Positions 19,703-28,568 of a DNA stretch of 64,000 nt are shown piece after piece. The stretch's first letter is position 1, and each line of letters begins with the position of its first letter. A model generated the notes under the pieces. The model was not told the origin of the DNA and ran no database searches. It worked only from the letters and a program-made list of their open reading frames with translations. This DNA is from Pectobacterium brasiliense (GTDB lineage: Bacteria; Pseudomonadota; Gammaproteobacteria; Enterobacterales; Enterobacteriaceae), in the NCBI RefSeq assembly GCF_016950255.1, contig NZ_JACGFN010000001.1, positions 2,356,001 to 2,420,000 on the forward strand, written 5' to 3'. The position numbers and the translations under genes are program-made.

Positions 19703-21232
19703 TTATTCGTTGTCGTCGCCAAACCAACAGATATTACGTGCGGCCATAATCAATTCGCCCGCTTGCTCATCATTGAGCTCTTCAATATCTGTCAGGTCGT
19801 CAACACCCTGTTCAGCAAGATCTTCCAGCGTACAAACACCGATCGCAGCAAGCTTGAATGCCAACTCACGCGACAGCCCAGGCAAGCCAAGCAAGTCTTC
19901 AGCAGGTTGACCGTCACCTCGGCTTTCTTCATGCGCCAGTGCCAGCGTTGTTAATGCGGCTTTCGCACGCTCACGCAATGCTTCAACGGTTTCTTCATCA
20001 AGGCCTTCGATGGCCAACAGTTCCTTGATTGGCACGTAAGCCAGTTCTTCAAGGGAGGAGAAACCTTCTTCAACCAGCACGGTGGCAAACTCGTCATCAA
20101 TATCAAGGTGCTTGGTAAAGACGTCGATTGCAGCATGTGCTTCAGCCTGATGCTTGGCTTGAAGATCTTCCACTGTCATCACGTTCAGTTCCCAACGATC
20201 GTCTGAACGATGCTGTTTCAGCAGTTGGGAAGCCAAACGTACGTTCTGCCCGTTTCGACCAATCGCCTGAGCCAGGTTGCTCGACTCAACAGCGATATCC
20301 ATCGTGCAAGTATCTTCATCAACCACGATCGATACCACATCGGCAGGTGCCATGGCATTGATGACAAACTGCGCAGGATTATCGTCCCACAGAATGATAT
20401 CAATACGCTCGCCGCCCAGCTCGCTGGAAACAGCCTGCACACGTGCACCGCGCATACCGACACAAGCACCGACGGGATCGATACGTTTGTCATTGGTCTT
20501 CACTGCAATTTTTGCACGTGAACCCGGATCGCGGGCCGCTGCCTTAATCTCGATAACTTCTTCACCGATTTCTGGCACTTCAATGCGGAAGAGTTCAACC
20601 AGCATTTCCGGACGGGAACGGCTGACAAACAGTTGAGCACCGCGAGCTTCAGGACGAACAGAGTACAGCACGCCACGAATACGGTCGCCAGGGCGGAAAT
20701 TTTCACGAGGCAGCATATCTTCACGGCCAATTACCGCTTCTGCACTGGTGTTAGAGCCATCGATTGGTCTGACTTCAAGCGAAATATTATCACGGTTCAC
20801 CTTCTTCACGACACCGGTGATAATCTCGCCTTCTTGCTCACGGAACTGATCAACAACCATCGCACGTTCTGCTTCACGAACTTTCTGTACGATAACCTGT
20901 TTTGCCGTTTGCGTCGTAATGCGGTCAAACGTTACGGATTCGATTTGATCTTCAACGTAACCGCCGACATCAAGAGCAGGATCTTCAAACTGTGCCGCTT
21001 CAAGCGTAATTTCGCGGGTTGGCTGAGTGACTTCATTCACCACTAACCAACGACGGAAGGTATCAAAATCGCCCGTTTTGCGATCGATACTGACGCGGAC
21101 ATCAATTTCCTGCTCATATTTTTTCTTGGTCGCTGTCGCCAGTGCGGTTTCCAGCGCTTCAAAAATCTTCTCGCGCGGAAGGGCTTTCTCATTGGAAACT
21201 GCTTCAACAACAGCCAGAATCTCTTTGTTCAT
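19703..21232 (-). CDS. nusA: Transcription termination/antitermination factor NusA
   Basis: RNA-polymerase-binding elongation factor with an N-terminal domain, an S1 domain, two KH domains ([26 protein letters not shown]) and two C-terminal acidic repeats. ATG at 21230-21232 ([12 protein letters not shown]) gives 509 residues against 495 in E. coli. By memory alignment the excess comes partly from about six residues in the S1 region ([15 protein letters not shown]) and about six between KH2 and the acidic repeats ([14 protein letters not shown]). It follows rimP by 21 bp in the metY-rimP-nusA-infB operon. Confidence 0.96.
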   Translation of the reverse strand: MNKEILAVVEAVSNEKALPREKIFEALETALATATKKKYEQEIDVRVSIDRKTGDFDTFRRWLVVNEVTQPTREITLEAAQFEDPALDVGGYVEDQIESVTFDRITTQTAKQVIVQKVREAERAMVVDQFREQEGEIITGVVKKVNRDNISLEVRPIDGSNTSAEAVIGREDMLPRENFRPGDRIRGVLYSVRPEARGAQLFVSRSRPEMLVELFRIEVPEIGEEVIEIKAAARDPGSRAKIAVKTNDKRIDPVGACVGMRGARVQAVSSELGGERIDIILWDDNPAQFVINAMAPADVVSIVVDEDTCTMDIAVESSNLAQAIGRNGQNVRLASQLLKQHRSDDRWELNVMTVEDLQAKHQAEAHAAIDVFTKHLDIDDEFATVLVEEGFSSLEELAYVPIKELLAIEGLDEETVEALRERAKAALTTLALAHEESRGDGQPAEDLLGLPGLSRELAFKLAAIGVCTLEDLAEQGVDDLTDIEELNDEQAGELIMAARNICWFGDDNE

Positions 21233-21253
21233 CCTAGTTGCCTCATCCAAACT

Positions 21254-21706
21254 TTAAAAGTGGGGTACAAGATTCGCTTTCTGAATGTTGCTCAGCGCGA
21301 ATACTTCATCTTTGCCTTCCACTGTTATGGTGATCATTTCGCCGTCAACAGCTTTGATCACACCCAACCATTTACGGCGATTCTGGACTGCCATACGCAG
21401 CACCACTGTGACCTCTTCACCGACGAAATGCAGATAATGTGCTGCCGTGAATAAAGGACGCTCAAGCCCTGGAGACGACACCTCCAGGTTATAGGCGACA
21501 GTGATTGGATCTTCTACGTCCAATACCGCACTGACCTGGTGGCTGACATCAGCACAATCATCAACAGTGATCCCATCTTCACTATCAATATAGATACGCA
21601 GCGTCGATTGGCGACTGCGGATGAACTCAATCCCAACCAATTCGTAGCCTAATGCGGCAACGGGTGCTGAAATCATCTCTGTTAATTTTTGCTCTAATGT
21701 GGACAA
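21254..21706 (-). CDS. rimP: Ribosome maturation factor RimP
   Basis: A 150-residue factor for 30S subunit maturation. [22 protein letters not shown] and the C-terminus [15 protein letters not shown] match E. coli. The frame is open to 21829, but the conserved N-terminus begins at a TTG codon (21704-21706) preceded by GGGGGT. Starting there gives exactly the E. coli length. It is the first protein gene after metY and two tandem terminators. Confidence 0.94.
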   Translation of the reverse strand: MSTLEQKLTEMISAPVAALGYELVGIEFIRSRQSTLRIYIDSEDGITVDDCADVSHQVSAVLDVEDPITVAYNLEVSSPGLERPLFTAAHYLHFVGEEVTVVLRMAVQNRRKWLGVIKAVDGEMITITVEGKDEVFALSNIQKANLVPHF

Positions 21707-21723
21707 GTCCACCCCCAAGACAT

Positions 21724-21744
21724 AAAAAAAGGGCCTAATAGCCC
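21724..21744 (-). terminator. Second of two tandem terminators between metY and rimP
   Basis: GGGC (21731-21734) and GCCC (21741-21744) form a short stem around six bases. On the minus strand seven T residues follow. It ends 18 bp before the rimP start, so it probably attenuates rimP-nusA transcription. Confidence 0.65.
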
Positions 21745-21764
21745 AGTTGTTTGTTGCCAAATAA

Positions 21765-21787
21765 CAAAAAACCCCGAAAAATCGGGG
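21765..21787 (-). terminator. First terminator after metY
   Basis: CCCCGA (21772-21777) and TCGGGG (21782-21787) pair around AAAA. On the minus strand the stem is followed by TTTTTTG. This is a strong intrinsic terminator upstream of the weaker one at 21724. Confidence 0.85.
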
Positions 21788-21924
21788 CTTTATGCAACTG
21801 GACCCTAATACCGCTAACCAGCGCGGCATAACTTTCGGTGAAGGATTTTTTCAAAAATCACTGCAAAAAGAGATAGAAATTGAGTGAAGAACGTATTTGA
21901 AAAAACACTTTACTGGAAGTTAAG

Positions 21925-22001
<77 letters not shown>

Positions 22002-22017
22002 TCCGAAATCGTGGCAA

Positions 22018-22046
22018 ATACTACGCTGACAACTGCATAAATGCAA
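22018..22046 (-). promoter_or_regulatory. Sigma-70 promoter for metY
   Basis: On the minus strand TTGCAT (22041-22046) is separated by 17 bases from TAGTAT (22018-22023), a good -35/-10 pair 17 bp upstream of the tRNA. The remaining 22047-22311 shows no gene, repeat or RNA that I can support. Confidence 0.75.
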
Positions 22047-22311
22047 GTCATCCATAGGATTGGTTCGAAGGCGATTTTTATACGTGTAATACGCTTTTTT
22101 GTCAAGAATCATAAAGGACGTAGAAGCGGCCATCGCGATGATAGGCATTCCACTGTAGGAAGCAGATCTTGTGTCGTCACGCTAGCGGCAAAGCGAGCCA
22201 ACCGTTGCAAAAAGGCACGGACGCCAGAAATAGCGGAAAGAGGCGACGCTGTGGGGGATTCCCTGATGCTTAAAAATCAAACAATAACTAAATAATATAA
22301 TAGGATAAAAC

Positions 22312-22926
22312 TTATCTTCGTTCTTCTTCTAATAGTACGATCGCAGCCTGTGTTCTGTTACGCACATTAAGCCGCCTGAAAATCGACTCCAGGTGTGACT
22401 TCACGGTGCCTGCACTGATGTTTAATGTTCGACTGATTTGTTTATTAGAAGCCCCTGACGCAATCAGTTGCAGAACCTCATGCTGCCTTTCACTGAGTTT
22501 GCCTTTTACACTGTTATCGACACTCCACCCCTCATAGATCACCCCATCATCCGGCAAACACACCATACCCATTGACACCGTTTTTAATGCCTGAGCAATA
22601 GAATCAACCGGCGATGTTTTAAGAATGACGCCCATCACATGGTGTTTCAGATAATTATTCAAAATATGTCTTTCAATCGCATCAACCATAATAATCACAC
22701 TGGCGTTAATATATTTTTCATGCAGTGCTTCCAGGAAAAAACTGTACTCGCCACTTTCTTTATTACAATTGAGTAAAATAAAAGCGTTGTTCATCTCCTC
22801 AAGGAAAGGCCATACATCGTCAATGTCTTTTATGCCAACAATATTGGCATCGTGCATAAAATCATTCAGCCCAACAGATAACCCCTGAATGAAAACAGGG
22901 GACTTGTCAATGATAACAACATTCAC
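22312..22926 (-). CDS. NarL/LuxR-type response regulator with atypical receiver
   Basis: The 204-residue protein has an N-terminal receiver-like fold (residues 1-120) and a C-terminal LuxR HTH (about 142-200: LSERQHEVLQLIASGASNKQISRTL, GTVKSHLESIFRRLNVRNR). The first acidic pocket is reduced to IIDKSP and the usual phospho-acceptor Asp is replaced in FILLNCN. The conserved Lys is kept in ILKTSP. It is therefore probably not controlled by ordinary phosphorylation. No kinase is adjacent. It is divergent from the DUF2589-endolysin operon and may control it or the NRPS/PKS genes (inference from position). Confidence 0.8.
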   Translation of the reverse strand: MNVVIIDKSPVFIQGLSVGLNDFMHDANIVGIKDIDDVWPFLEEMNNAFILLNCNKESGEYSFFLEALHEKYINASVIIMVDAIERHILNNYLKHHVMGVILKTSPVDSIAQALKTVSMGMVCLPDDGVIYEGWSVDNSVKGKLSERQHEVLQLIASGASNKQISRTLNISAGTVKSHLESIFRRLNVRNRTQAAIVLLEEERR

Positions 22927-23356
22927 TGTGCAATCTCCATTTACCTTTATTTTATTAAAAATGCCCTCTAAGAAGTTTTAGCCTATCTTGAAAGATATGA
23001 TGTCACGCCATTTGGCATATGCCGTTTACCTTATAGACTGAGCCATATTTACTCGAGCATACTGACATGATAATTTCAGAAAACCGCCCCAAAGAGGCAT
23101 ACTCTTAGCAATGAAATATTATCTCAAAATAAGACCTAACGGCGTAATGATTTCATAAACACACAAAATATTTATTGCCAATTTAAAACAGAAAAAATAA
23201 AAGAGAGGAAAATGGCCTATGTCATATTACATTATATCTCTAACACAATGACTGATACGCGCCACCCTTATTATCTGTTAACGTTTTCTCAAATTATCAT
23301 TTATTTAACCTAGGCTATTCATGTCTATTGTCTGAAGAATAAGATAAGGAGAACGT
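22927..23356. promoter_or_regulatory. AT-rich divergent promoter region
   Basis: This 430-bp gap between the LuxR-type regulator and the DUF2589 operon must contain both promoters. It is strikingly AT-rich. One perfect 10-bp palindrome, GGCATATGCC, lies at 23014-23023 and could be an operator. I found no RNA gene and no convincing promoter hexamers. Confidence 0.4.
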
Positions 23357-23956
23357 ATGTCGTTTAAGAACTGGATAACGGGGGAAAATAAAAAAACAGA
23401 CAAGGGTGATAATACCCAAGAGAAAAATCCCCATGTCACACAGAGCGATAGCATGGCGTCATCCAAGGCAATGACGCTAGCAGACATTGCTCGCGGTATG
23501 CAGCATGCTGCCACCGCCGCCAATCAATTTATCGCTCATCAATATCGACAGACTCTCGAACCTTTTTTTGAACGTGATGCTGATGGCCTGTTAACCCCAA
23601 AGACGGTTGCGATTCAACTCGATCCCCGGCACCACGTCGAACTGCCACTGGTTGCGCTTTCTACCCCAAGGGGGTTGATGCTGGAAAAAATGAAAGTGCG
23701 AATGACGGTGAGAACCGATGCGGTCAGCCAGGACAAAATCACCTCATCTTTAGACGATCATAACATCACTAATTTTCACGTCAGCATGTCGCCTTCAGAC
23801 AAAAACAAAAACAAAAAAGGCAGAAATAGTCAGCACGTCGATATAGAAATGCAATTCACTGCGCTGGATCCTCCGGAAAGCATCATGCGGTTAATTGATG
23901 AATACACCAATCTCGTTCTCCCCCGAATAACGCAAGAGGAAAAAAACAATGGCTAA
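23357..23956 (+). CDS. DUF2589-like protein A
   Basis: A 199-residue protein without signal peptide or membrane segment. A Lys-rich, low-complexity start (about residues 1-40) precedes a region that parallels DUF2589 proteins: helix TLADIARGMQHAATAANQFI, then LPLVALSTPRGLMLEKMKVRM (strand pair), a charged loop DKNKNKKGRN and the closing DIEMQFTALDPPESIMRLIDEYTNLVL. The function of DUF2589 is unknown. The stop overlaps the endolysin start by eight bases, so expression is coupled. Base composition is lower in GC than the flanking core genes. Confidence 0.65.
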   Translation: MSFKNWITGENKKTDKGDNTQEKNPHVTQSDSMASSKAMTLADIARGMQHAATAANQFIAHQYRQTLEPFFERDADGLLTPKTVAIQLDPRHHVELPLVALSTPRGLMLEKMKVRMTVRTDAVSQDKITSSLDDHNITNFHVSMSPSDKNKNKKGRNSQHVDIEMQFTALDPPESIMRLIDEYTNLVLPRITQEEKNNG

Positions 23957-24410
23957 CATTCCAGGCACGATCAATGAAGCGGGTCTCTCTCTGATTAAGA
24001 GTTTTGAAGGTCTGAAATTAACAAAGTATCGTGACACCGCAGGTAAATGGACGATTGGATATGGACATTTAATACTGCCGAATGAAAACTTTGATAATGG
24101 AATTACCCTCCAGGAAGCAGATTTATTGTTACGGCAGGACTTAAAAACGGCGGAAGCCGGTGTTCAGCATTATGTGAACGTTGATCTCAACGGAAATCAA
24201 TTTGGTGCATTAACATCATTTACCTACAATCTGGGAGTCAATAGTCTGAAGACATCGACATTATTACGCCTGCTTAACCAAGGTGACTATGCCGGCGCAG
24301 CCGATCAATTTCCACGCTGGGACAAAGATGGTGAGCAAGTCGTGGAAGGACTCCTTCGCCGCAGAGAAGCAGAAAAAGCCCTATTCCTACAAGCCATCAC
24401 GCCAAATTAA
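23949..24410 (+). CDS. GH24 phage-type lysozyme (endolysin)
   Basis: A 153-residue peptidoglycan muramidase of the T4 lysozyme/RrrD type. The catalytic pattern E-x8-D-x5-T is intact: Glu20 (KSFEG), Asp29 (KYRD) and Thr35 (GKWT), followed by IGYGH. There is no signal peptide or SAR helix, so it needs a holin or lysis to reach the wall. It overlaps the 3' end of DUF2589-like gene A and precedes a holin-like gene, the order of a phage lysis cassette without phage structural genes. Confidence 0.9.
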   Translation: MANIPGTINEAGLSLIKSFEGLKLTKYRDTAGKWTIGYGHLILPNENFDNGITLQEADLLLRQDLKTAEAGVQHYVNVDLNGNQFGALTSFTYNLGVNSLKTSTLLRLLNQGDYAGAADQFPRWDKDGEQVVEGLLRRREAEKALFLQAITPN

Positions 24411-24466
24411 TAGTCAACCGAAGTTAAAAAATGCTATTTCACAGAGTAATTCATCGTGGATATATT

Positions 24467-24898
24467 ATGGATACATCACAACTCCCTATCATTTATGACA
24501 TTCTGATCAGTGATATTATTGCATCAGTTGCAGGACTATTCGGCGGCCTCAGTATTTCCTTTTTTTGGCGACCGCAGAAACTGAATAATTACGACAAGTT
24601 CATTGCCGCATTAATCATTATCATCATCAGCATTTCAGCTGCCTTCTCACTGGTAGGGATTATCGCCGAATTGCTGCACATTAATATTAGTAAAATGGAG
24701 AACGCAATTGGATTAGGCTATCTGGTTGGCGCTATTAGCGTAGGGCTGGTTACGCTGCTGGCAAATTTCTTCAGCTATCGAGAGAATAACGATATTCTGG
24801 ATGTCGCATCGGAAATAAAACAGGCCAGGAAAGGCGTTCATTTGATTAATGAGGCTCAGAAAGAAACGCCCGGTGACAAAACCCCACCAGCCCCTTAA
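24467..24898 (+). CDS. Small membrane protein, holin-like
   Basis: A 143-residue protein with three predicted membrane segments (IIASVAGLFGGLSISFFW; a long one through FIAALIIIIISISAAFSLVG; AIGLGYLVGAISVGLVTLLA) and a hydrophilic C-terminus rich in Lys, Glu and Pro. Size, three helices and the position right after an endolysin gene suggest a class I holin, but I recognise no named family. ATG at 24431 (155 residues) is an alternative start; ribosome sites are weak at both. No spanin gene is visible after it. Confidence 0.55.
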   Translation: MDTSQLPIIYDILISDIIASVAGLFGGLSISFFWRPQKLNNYDKFIAALIIIIISISAAFSLVGIIAELLHINISKMENAIGLGYLVGAISVGLVTLLANFFSYRENNDILDVASEIKQARKGVHLINEAQKETPGDKTPPAP

Positions 24899-24904
24899 GA
24901 GATT

Positions 24905-24968
24905 GTTCTTAAAGGTCAATGCTCTTGAGAGTGAGCGTTCTTGAAGGCAAGCGTTCTTAAGAATAAGG
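24905..24968. repeat. Four imperfect 16-bp tandem units after the holin-like gene
   Basis: Units begin at 24905, 24921, 24937 and 24953: GTTCTTAAAGGTCAAT, GCTCTTGAGAGTGAGC, GTTCTTGAAGGCAAGC, GTTCTTAAGAATAAGG. The period is exactly 16 and TCTT is kept in all. The sequence just before (24891-24904) may be a fifth, more decayed unit overlapping the gene's stop codon. Confidence 0.8.
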
Positions 24969-25105
24969 GCTTTCAACCGCACGTCGCCCATATGGCAGGA
25001 AAGCATGTCGTTGCCTTCCTGCTACTGCTTTCCCTTTACTGACATATTCATCCCTCCAGCCAATGCCCTGCCAATAAAGCCAATCCCTATCTGCGGGGCT
25101 CCTCA

Positions 25106-25136
25106 ACGAAGGTGTCTCAATTCGGGACACCTTCGT
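25106..25136. terminator. Stem-loop between convergent holin-like and NRPS genes
   Basis: ACGAAGGTGTC (25106-25116) and GACACCTTCGT (25126-25136) pair perfectly over 11 bp with a nine-base loop. It lies 10 bp after the stop of the minus-strand NRPS gene. No U-tract is present on either side, so termination is plausible but unproven. Confidence 0.55.
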
Positions 25137-25145
25137 GAGCGTTCT

Positions 25146-28100
25146 CTACAGGTTACTGCACAAGAGAGACGTATTTGGCTCTACGATATCCATCAGAATT
25201 TGATGGTACTGATGGGACAGCGCAGCAATCTCTTCCGCGTTAAAAGCCGCCTGCTGATAATTAAAACACAGCGTCAGAGCCTCCTCGTCATAAACAGAGA
25301 GCGTTAAATCCAGCCGAGCCTGATGATTAGCAATATCCGTAATCTGATATGCCGTTTCATTGATCTGTACGGCTGGCGGCATGGCCGTCAGATAGTTAAA
25401 ACTCACAGGAAAACGCAGCTTGTCAGACCATCCTTTAGCACGGACATCGGCCATTAACACATCATAAGGCAACGTCTGATTGTCCAAAATCGCATGGATC
25501 TTATTCTGGCTGCGGGCCAAAAGCGTGCTGAAAGATTCCTGAGCCGGCGCATCATCGTAGTAAGCCACCATGTTAACGAAACAGCCTATTGTGGTGGCGT
25601 TTTCCGTCAACATACGGTTCGACACCGGAATACCGATAGGAACATGACGATAGTTTGTCGTTTTGAGCAGTTGGGTAAAAGCGGTCAGCATGCAAACAAA
25701 CGGCGTCGTGCGATGCTGTTGGGCATAGTGCTTTATCGCCTGCGTCAGCGTATCTGACAAAATGCACCAATAATTTTCTCCGTCCTGGCTATCACTGAGC
25801 GGAAATGCCGTCGCATCGGCTCCTGCAGCCAGGTAATCCTCCATCTTATCCAGCCAGAACTGCCGCTCTCTTGGGTAGCACTGATCTTTGGTGCGCCGTT
25901 GCAGCTGCCGATAGCGCAGATAGCGCTCTTCACTGCCTATTCGATAGCTGCGATCGCCGGCGCTATAAGCACGGACGTAATCAACAAACTGATGGAAGAA
26001 CAAACCAATGGCATCATGATCGAATACCGTATGGTGTACACGTCCCAGCAGAATATGCCGTTGCGTTGTCAGCGAAATCAGATGAAAACAGATGAGCGGC
26101 GAGTGCTCTACATCCATTTCCGGCGTACTGATCAGTTCCAGCAGCCGTCGGTCGCTCAGCGTATTCTTTCCCCCATCGGGAGAGAACGCCGTCAGCCGTT
26201 CAATCGAGATCGCCTCGATCGGATAATCCCCTTCAAGGCACTGTAGCCGATCCAGATCGAAGCGGGTTCGCAGCACCGGATTGCCTTCCAGAATACGCCG
26301 AATACTCCACTCCACGGCGGACTCATCCAGTGGGCCCTTTATCGTCAGACGGAAAGCCAATTGATAGGCCGATGGCTCCGGACTGAGCTGGTCCAGCGTC
26401 AGAAAATAACGCTGCTGCGATGAGGGGGCGAGCGCCTCGATATCCGCGTTGTTCTCGTTAAACGCAGGCTCGTCATCGTTCACATAGTAAGGGACGATGA
26501 AAGCCAGCAGATGGGGCGTCGCGTTGTTGAAAAATAACGGGTAATCAATTTCACTAAACAGCCTTTTTCTAATCAGTAGCCGGGCTTTCATCGCCTGAAG
26601 CGAATCGCCCCCTAAATCGAAAAAGTTATCGTTGGCGCCGAGTTCACGAAAGCCAAGCACCTCTTGCCAGATATCGATCAGTTCCTGTTCCAGCTCATTA
26701 CCTGCGGTTTTAACCGGATATCCCAACTCAGGGCGCTGCGGACAAGGCTCTGGAAGCCGGCTCACATCTAATTTCCCGTTAGGCAATTTGGGCAGGGTTT
26801 CCAGCATAATAAAGTGGGACGGATGCATCGCTCGCGGTAGTTTATCCTGCAAGAAGCGGCGCAGATCGTTCGTAGCAAGCGATGGGTTACGGCTCACCAG
26901 ATAGGCGACCAGACGCTGACGCCCGTTTTCCTGAATCGGCCGCACCAGCGCCTTGTCGATATCGCCATGCTGACGTAACACAATTTCGACTTCTTCAGGC
27001 TCGATACGAATGCCATTAATCTTAATCTGGCGATCGATACGTCCCAGATACAGGATCTCCCCTTCTGGCGTCATTTTCCCTAGATCGCCGGTACGGTGCC
27101 CCCAAGAGCGTTTATCGGCTCGAACATGGGTGAAGAAACGCTGCTGCGTTAATTCATCGCGATTAATATAGCCACGGGCGACACCTTCACCGAATGCGCA
27201 AATTTCCCCTTCTTCCCCTTCAGCCACGGGACGTAGACTCTCATCCACGATCATAATTTCGCTGCCACGCAGTGCCTTACCGAGCGTCACATGTTTCCCC
27301 GGCCTTAATTCAGAAAATGAGCAGTTGGCCGTTGTTTCCGTCGGGCCGTACAGATTAAAGAGCCTGACATCAGGAATCTGCTGGAACGTACGCTCTTTTA
27401 AATCAAAAGAGACAGGCTCGCCGGAGAGAAAAACCGTTTTAGGTAATGCCCACGCGTGAGAAGAAGATGCCTGATAACGCAGCAATTCATCCCAAACGGT
27501 CGGCACGCAGTAAATGGCGCCGTCGGGATGGTGCTGATGCCAGCGTAATAACACCTCCGGCTCATTCAAGCTGTCGGCAGGTAAAATAAACAGGGTGTCG
27601 CCGCGTAATAAAGGCGCATAAAGCTGTGTCACGGCAGCGGCAAAGCTGAGTGTCGATGTCAGAGGGAGCGTCGCACGGGTCTCTGGCCACACATCCTCAT
27701 TAAACCAGTTCAGGTAATAATTCAGGTTCCGGTGCTCAATGGCCACCCCTTTTGGTTTCCCTGTAGAACCGGAGGTATAGAGAATATAAGCAAGATCGTT
27801 TTCGCAAACGGGTGGCAGCGTCGTCACGGGTGACGCAGGATAATGGATATCCTCTACTACCAGCGTAGAGGGAAAAACCTTATCGATAGCCGTTTTATTT
27901 AACATCGCTCGCGTAGAAATAAGTAAAAATGCCGAAGAATCATCAAGGATCTGCATAATTCTTTCTGACGGATGAAAATGCGAGAGCGGAACATAGGTAT
28001 GTCCTGCTTTTAAAATAGCCAGCAAGACCACGGGCATCATCACACCAGGTTCCAGATAAACGGCGATTCTGCCCCGTTTATTATCTGGATAATGTGATAA

Positions 28101-28241
28101 CAAATAATCTGCCAAACGGCACGACTGAAATTCTAGTTGTTCATAATTCAGCCTGTCGCCATTAAATTCCACCGCCGTTTTATCGGGACTTTTCAGTGAC
28201 CATTCAGAGATGATTTCAAAGACCGTTTTTCTATTCTTCAT
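25146..28241 (-). CDS. Nonribosomal peptide synthetase, A-PCP-C
   Basis: A synthetase of about 1031 residues with adenylation (1-510; YILYTSGSTGKPKG, NLYGPTETT, RTGDLG), carrier (about 520-590; FFDLGGDSLQA with pantetheine Ser near 547) and condensation (about 610-1030) domains. By-eye mapping to the ten GrsA specificity positions gives A-A-T-Y-F-S-L-A-N-K. The Asp that normally holds the alpha-amino group is missing, so the substrate may not be an ordinary alpha-amino acid. The C-domain motif reads HHTVFDHD, with the usual Gly of HHxxxDG replaced by His. GGAAGG upstream fits ATG at 28241 better than at 28244. It is divergent from the other NRPS/PKS genes. Confidence 0.9.
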   Translation of the reverse strand: MKNRKTVFEIISEWSLKSPDKTAVEFNGDRLNYEQLEFQSCRLADYLLSHYPDNKRGRIAVYLEPGVMMPVVLLAILKAGHTYVPLSHFHPSERIMQILDDSSAFLLISTRAMLNKTAIDKVFPSTLVVEDIHYPASPVTTLPPVCENDLAYILYTSGSTGKPKGVAIEHRNLNYYLNWFNEDVWPETRATLPLTSTLSFAAAVTQLYAPLLRGDTLFILPADSLNEPEVLLRWHQHHPDGAIYCVPTVWDELLRYQASSSHAWALPKTVFLSGEPVSFDLKERTFQQIPDVRLFNLYGPTETTANCSFSELRPGKHVTLGKALRGSEIMIVDESLRPVAEGEEGEICAFGEGVARGYINRDELTQQRFFTHVRADKRSWGHRTGDLGKMTPEGEILYLGRIDRQIKINGIRIEPEEVEIVLRQHGDIDKALVRPIQENGRQRLVAYLVSRNPSLATNDLRRFLQDKLPRAMHPSHFIMLETLPKLPNGKLDVSRLPEPCPQRPELGYPVKTAGNELEQELIDIWQEVLGFRELGANDNFFDLGGDSLQAMKARLLIRKRLFSEIDYPLFFNNATPHLLAFIVPYYVNDDEPAFNENNADIEALAPSSQQRYFLTLDQLSPEPSAYQLAFRLTIKGPLDESAVEWSIRRILEGNPVLRTRFDLDRLQCLEGDYPIEAISIERLTAFSPDGGKNTLSDRRLLELISTPEMDVEHSPLICFHLISLTTQRHILLGRVHHTVFDHDAIGLFFHQFVDYVRAYSAGDRSYRIGSEERYLRYRQLQRRTKDQCYPRERQFWLDKMEDYLAAGADATAFPLSDSQDGENYWCILSDTLTQAIKHYAQQHRTTPFVCMLTAFTQLLKTTNYRHVPIGIPVSNRMLTENATTIGCFVNMVAYYDDAPAQESFSTLLARSQNKIHAILDNQTLPYDVLMADVRAKGWSDKLRFPVSFNYLTAMPPAVQINETAYQITDIANHQARLDLTLSVYDEEALTLCFNYQQAAFNAEEIAALSHQYHQILMDIVEPNTSLLCSNL

Positions 28242-28568
28242 CATTTTCCTTCCATATTGTAAAAGGATGCTTTTTTCGGGAATGGTTATAACGCGACTTC
28301 CGGTATCTCACGCGGTGAAAAATTAATGCTGTAAAAATAAGAACACGTAATAATGGGTTCGTCATGCTAATACCAGGAAAGACACATGAAATAACGCGCA
28401 TGCCTGAGTATGGGTTTAACAAATAAAAGGCAGCATTGCCTATATCCCAAAAGGACTATGCCAGAATGCGAAAGTCCCCCCGTACCCTGACGGGTATTAT
28501 TTCCCCTTCCCTTTGCTATTTTTATTGACAGTGCATCACACCCTACCCGCAGATAATTGGAGGCTCCG
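28242..28568. promoter_or_regulatory. Divergent promoter region of the NRPS/PKS locus
   Basis: This 327-bp gap separates the minus-strand A-PCP-C synthetase from the plus-strand block that begins with DUF2589-like gene B. It must contain both promoters. A TTGACA lies at 28525-28530, but no good -10 is found at 16-18 bp, so I do not call the promoter. No gene is visible. Confidence 0.4.
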
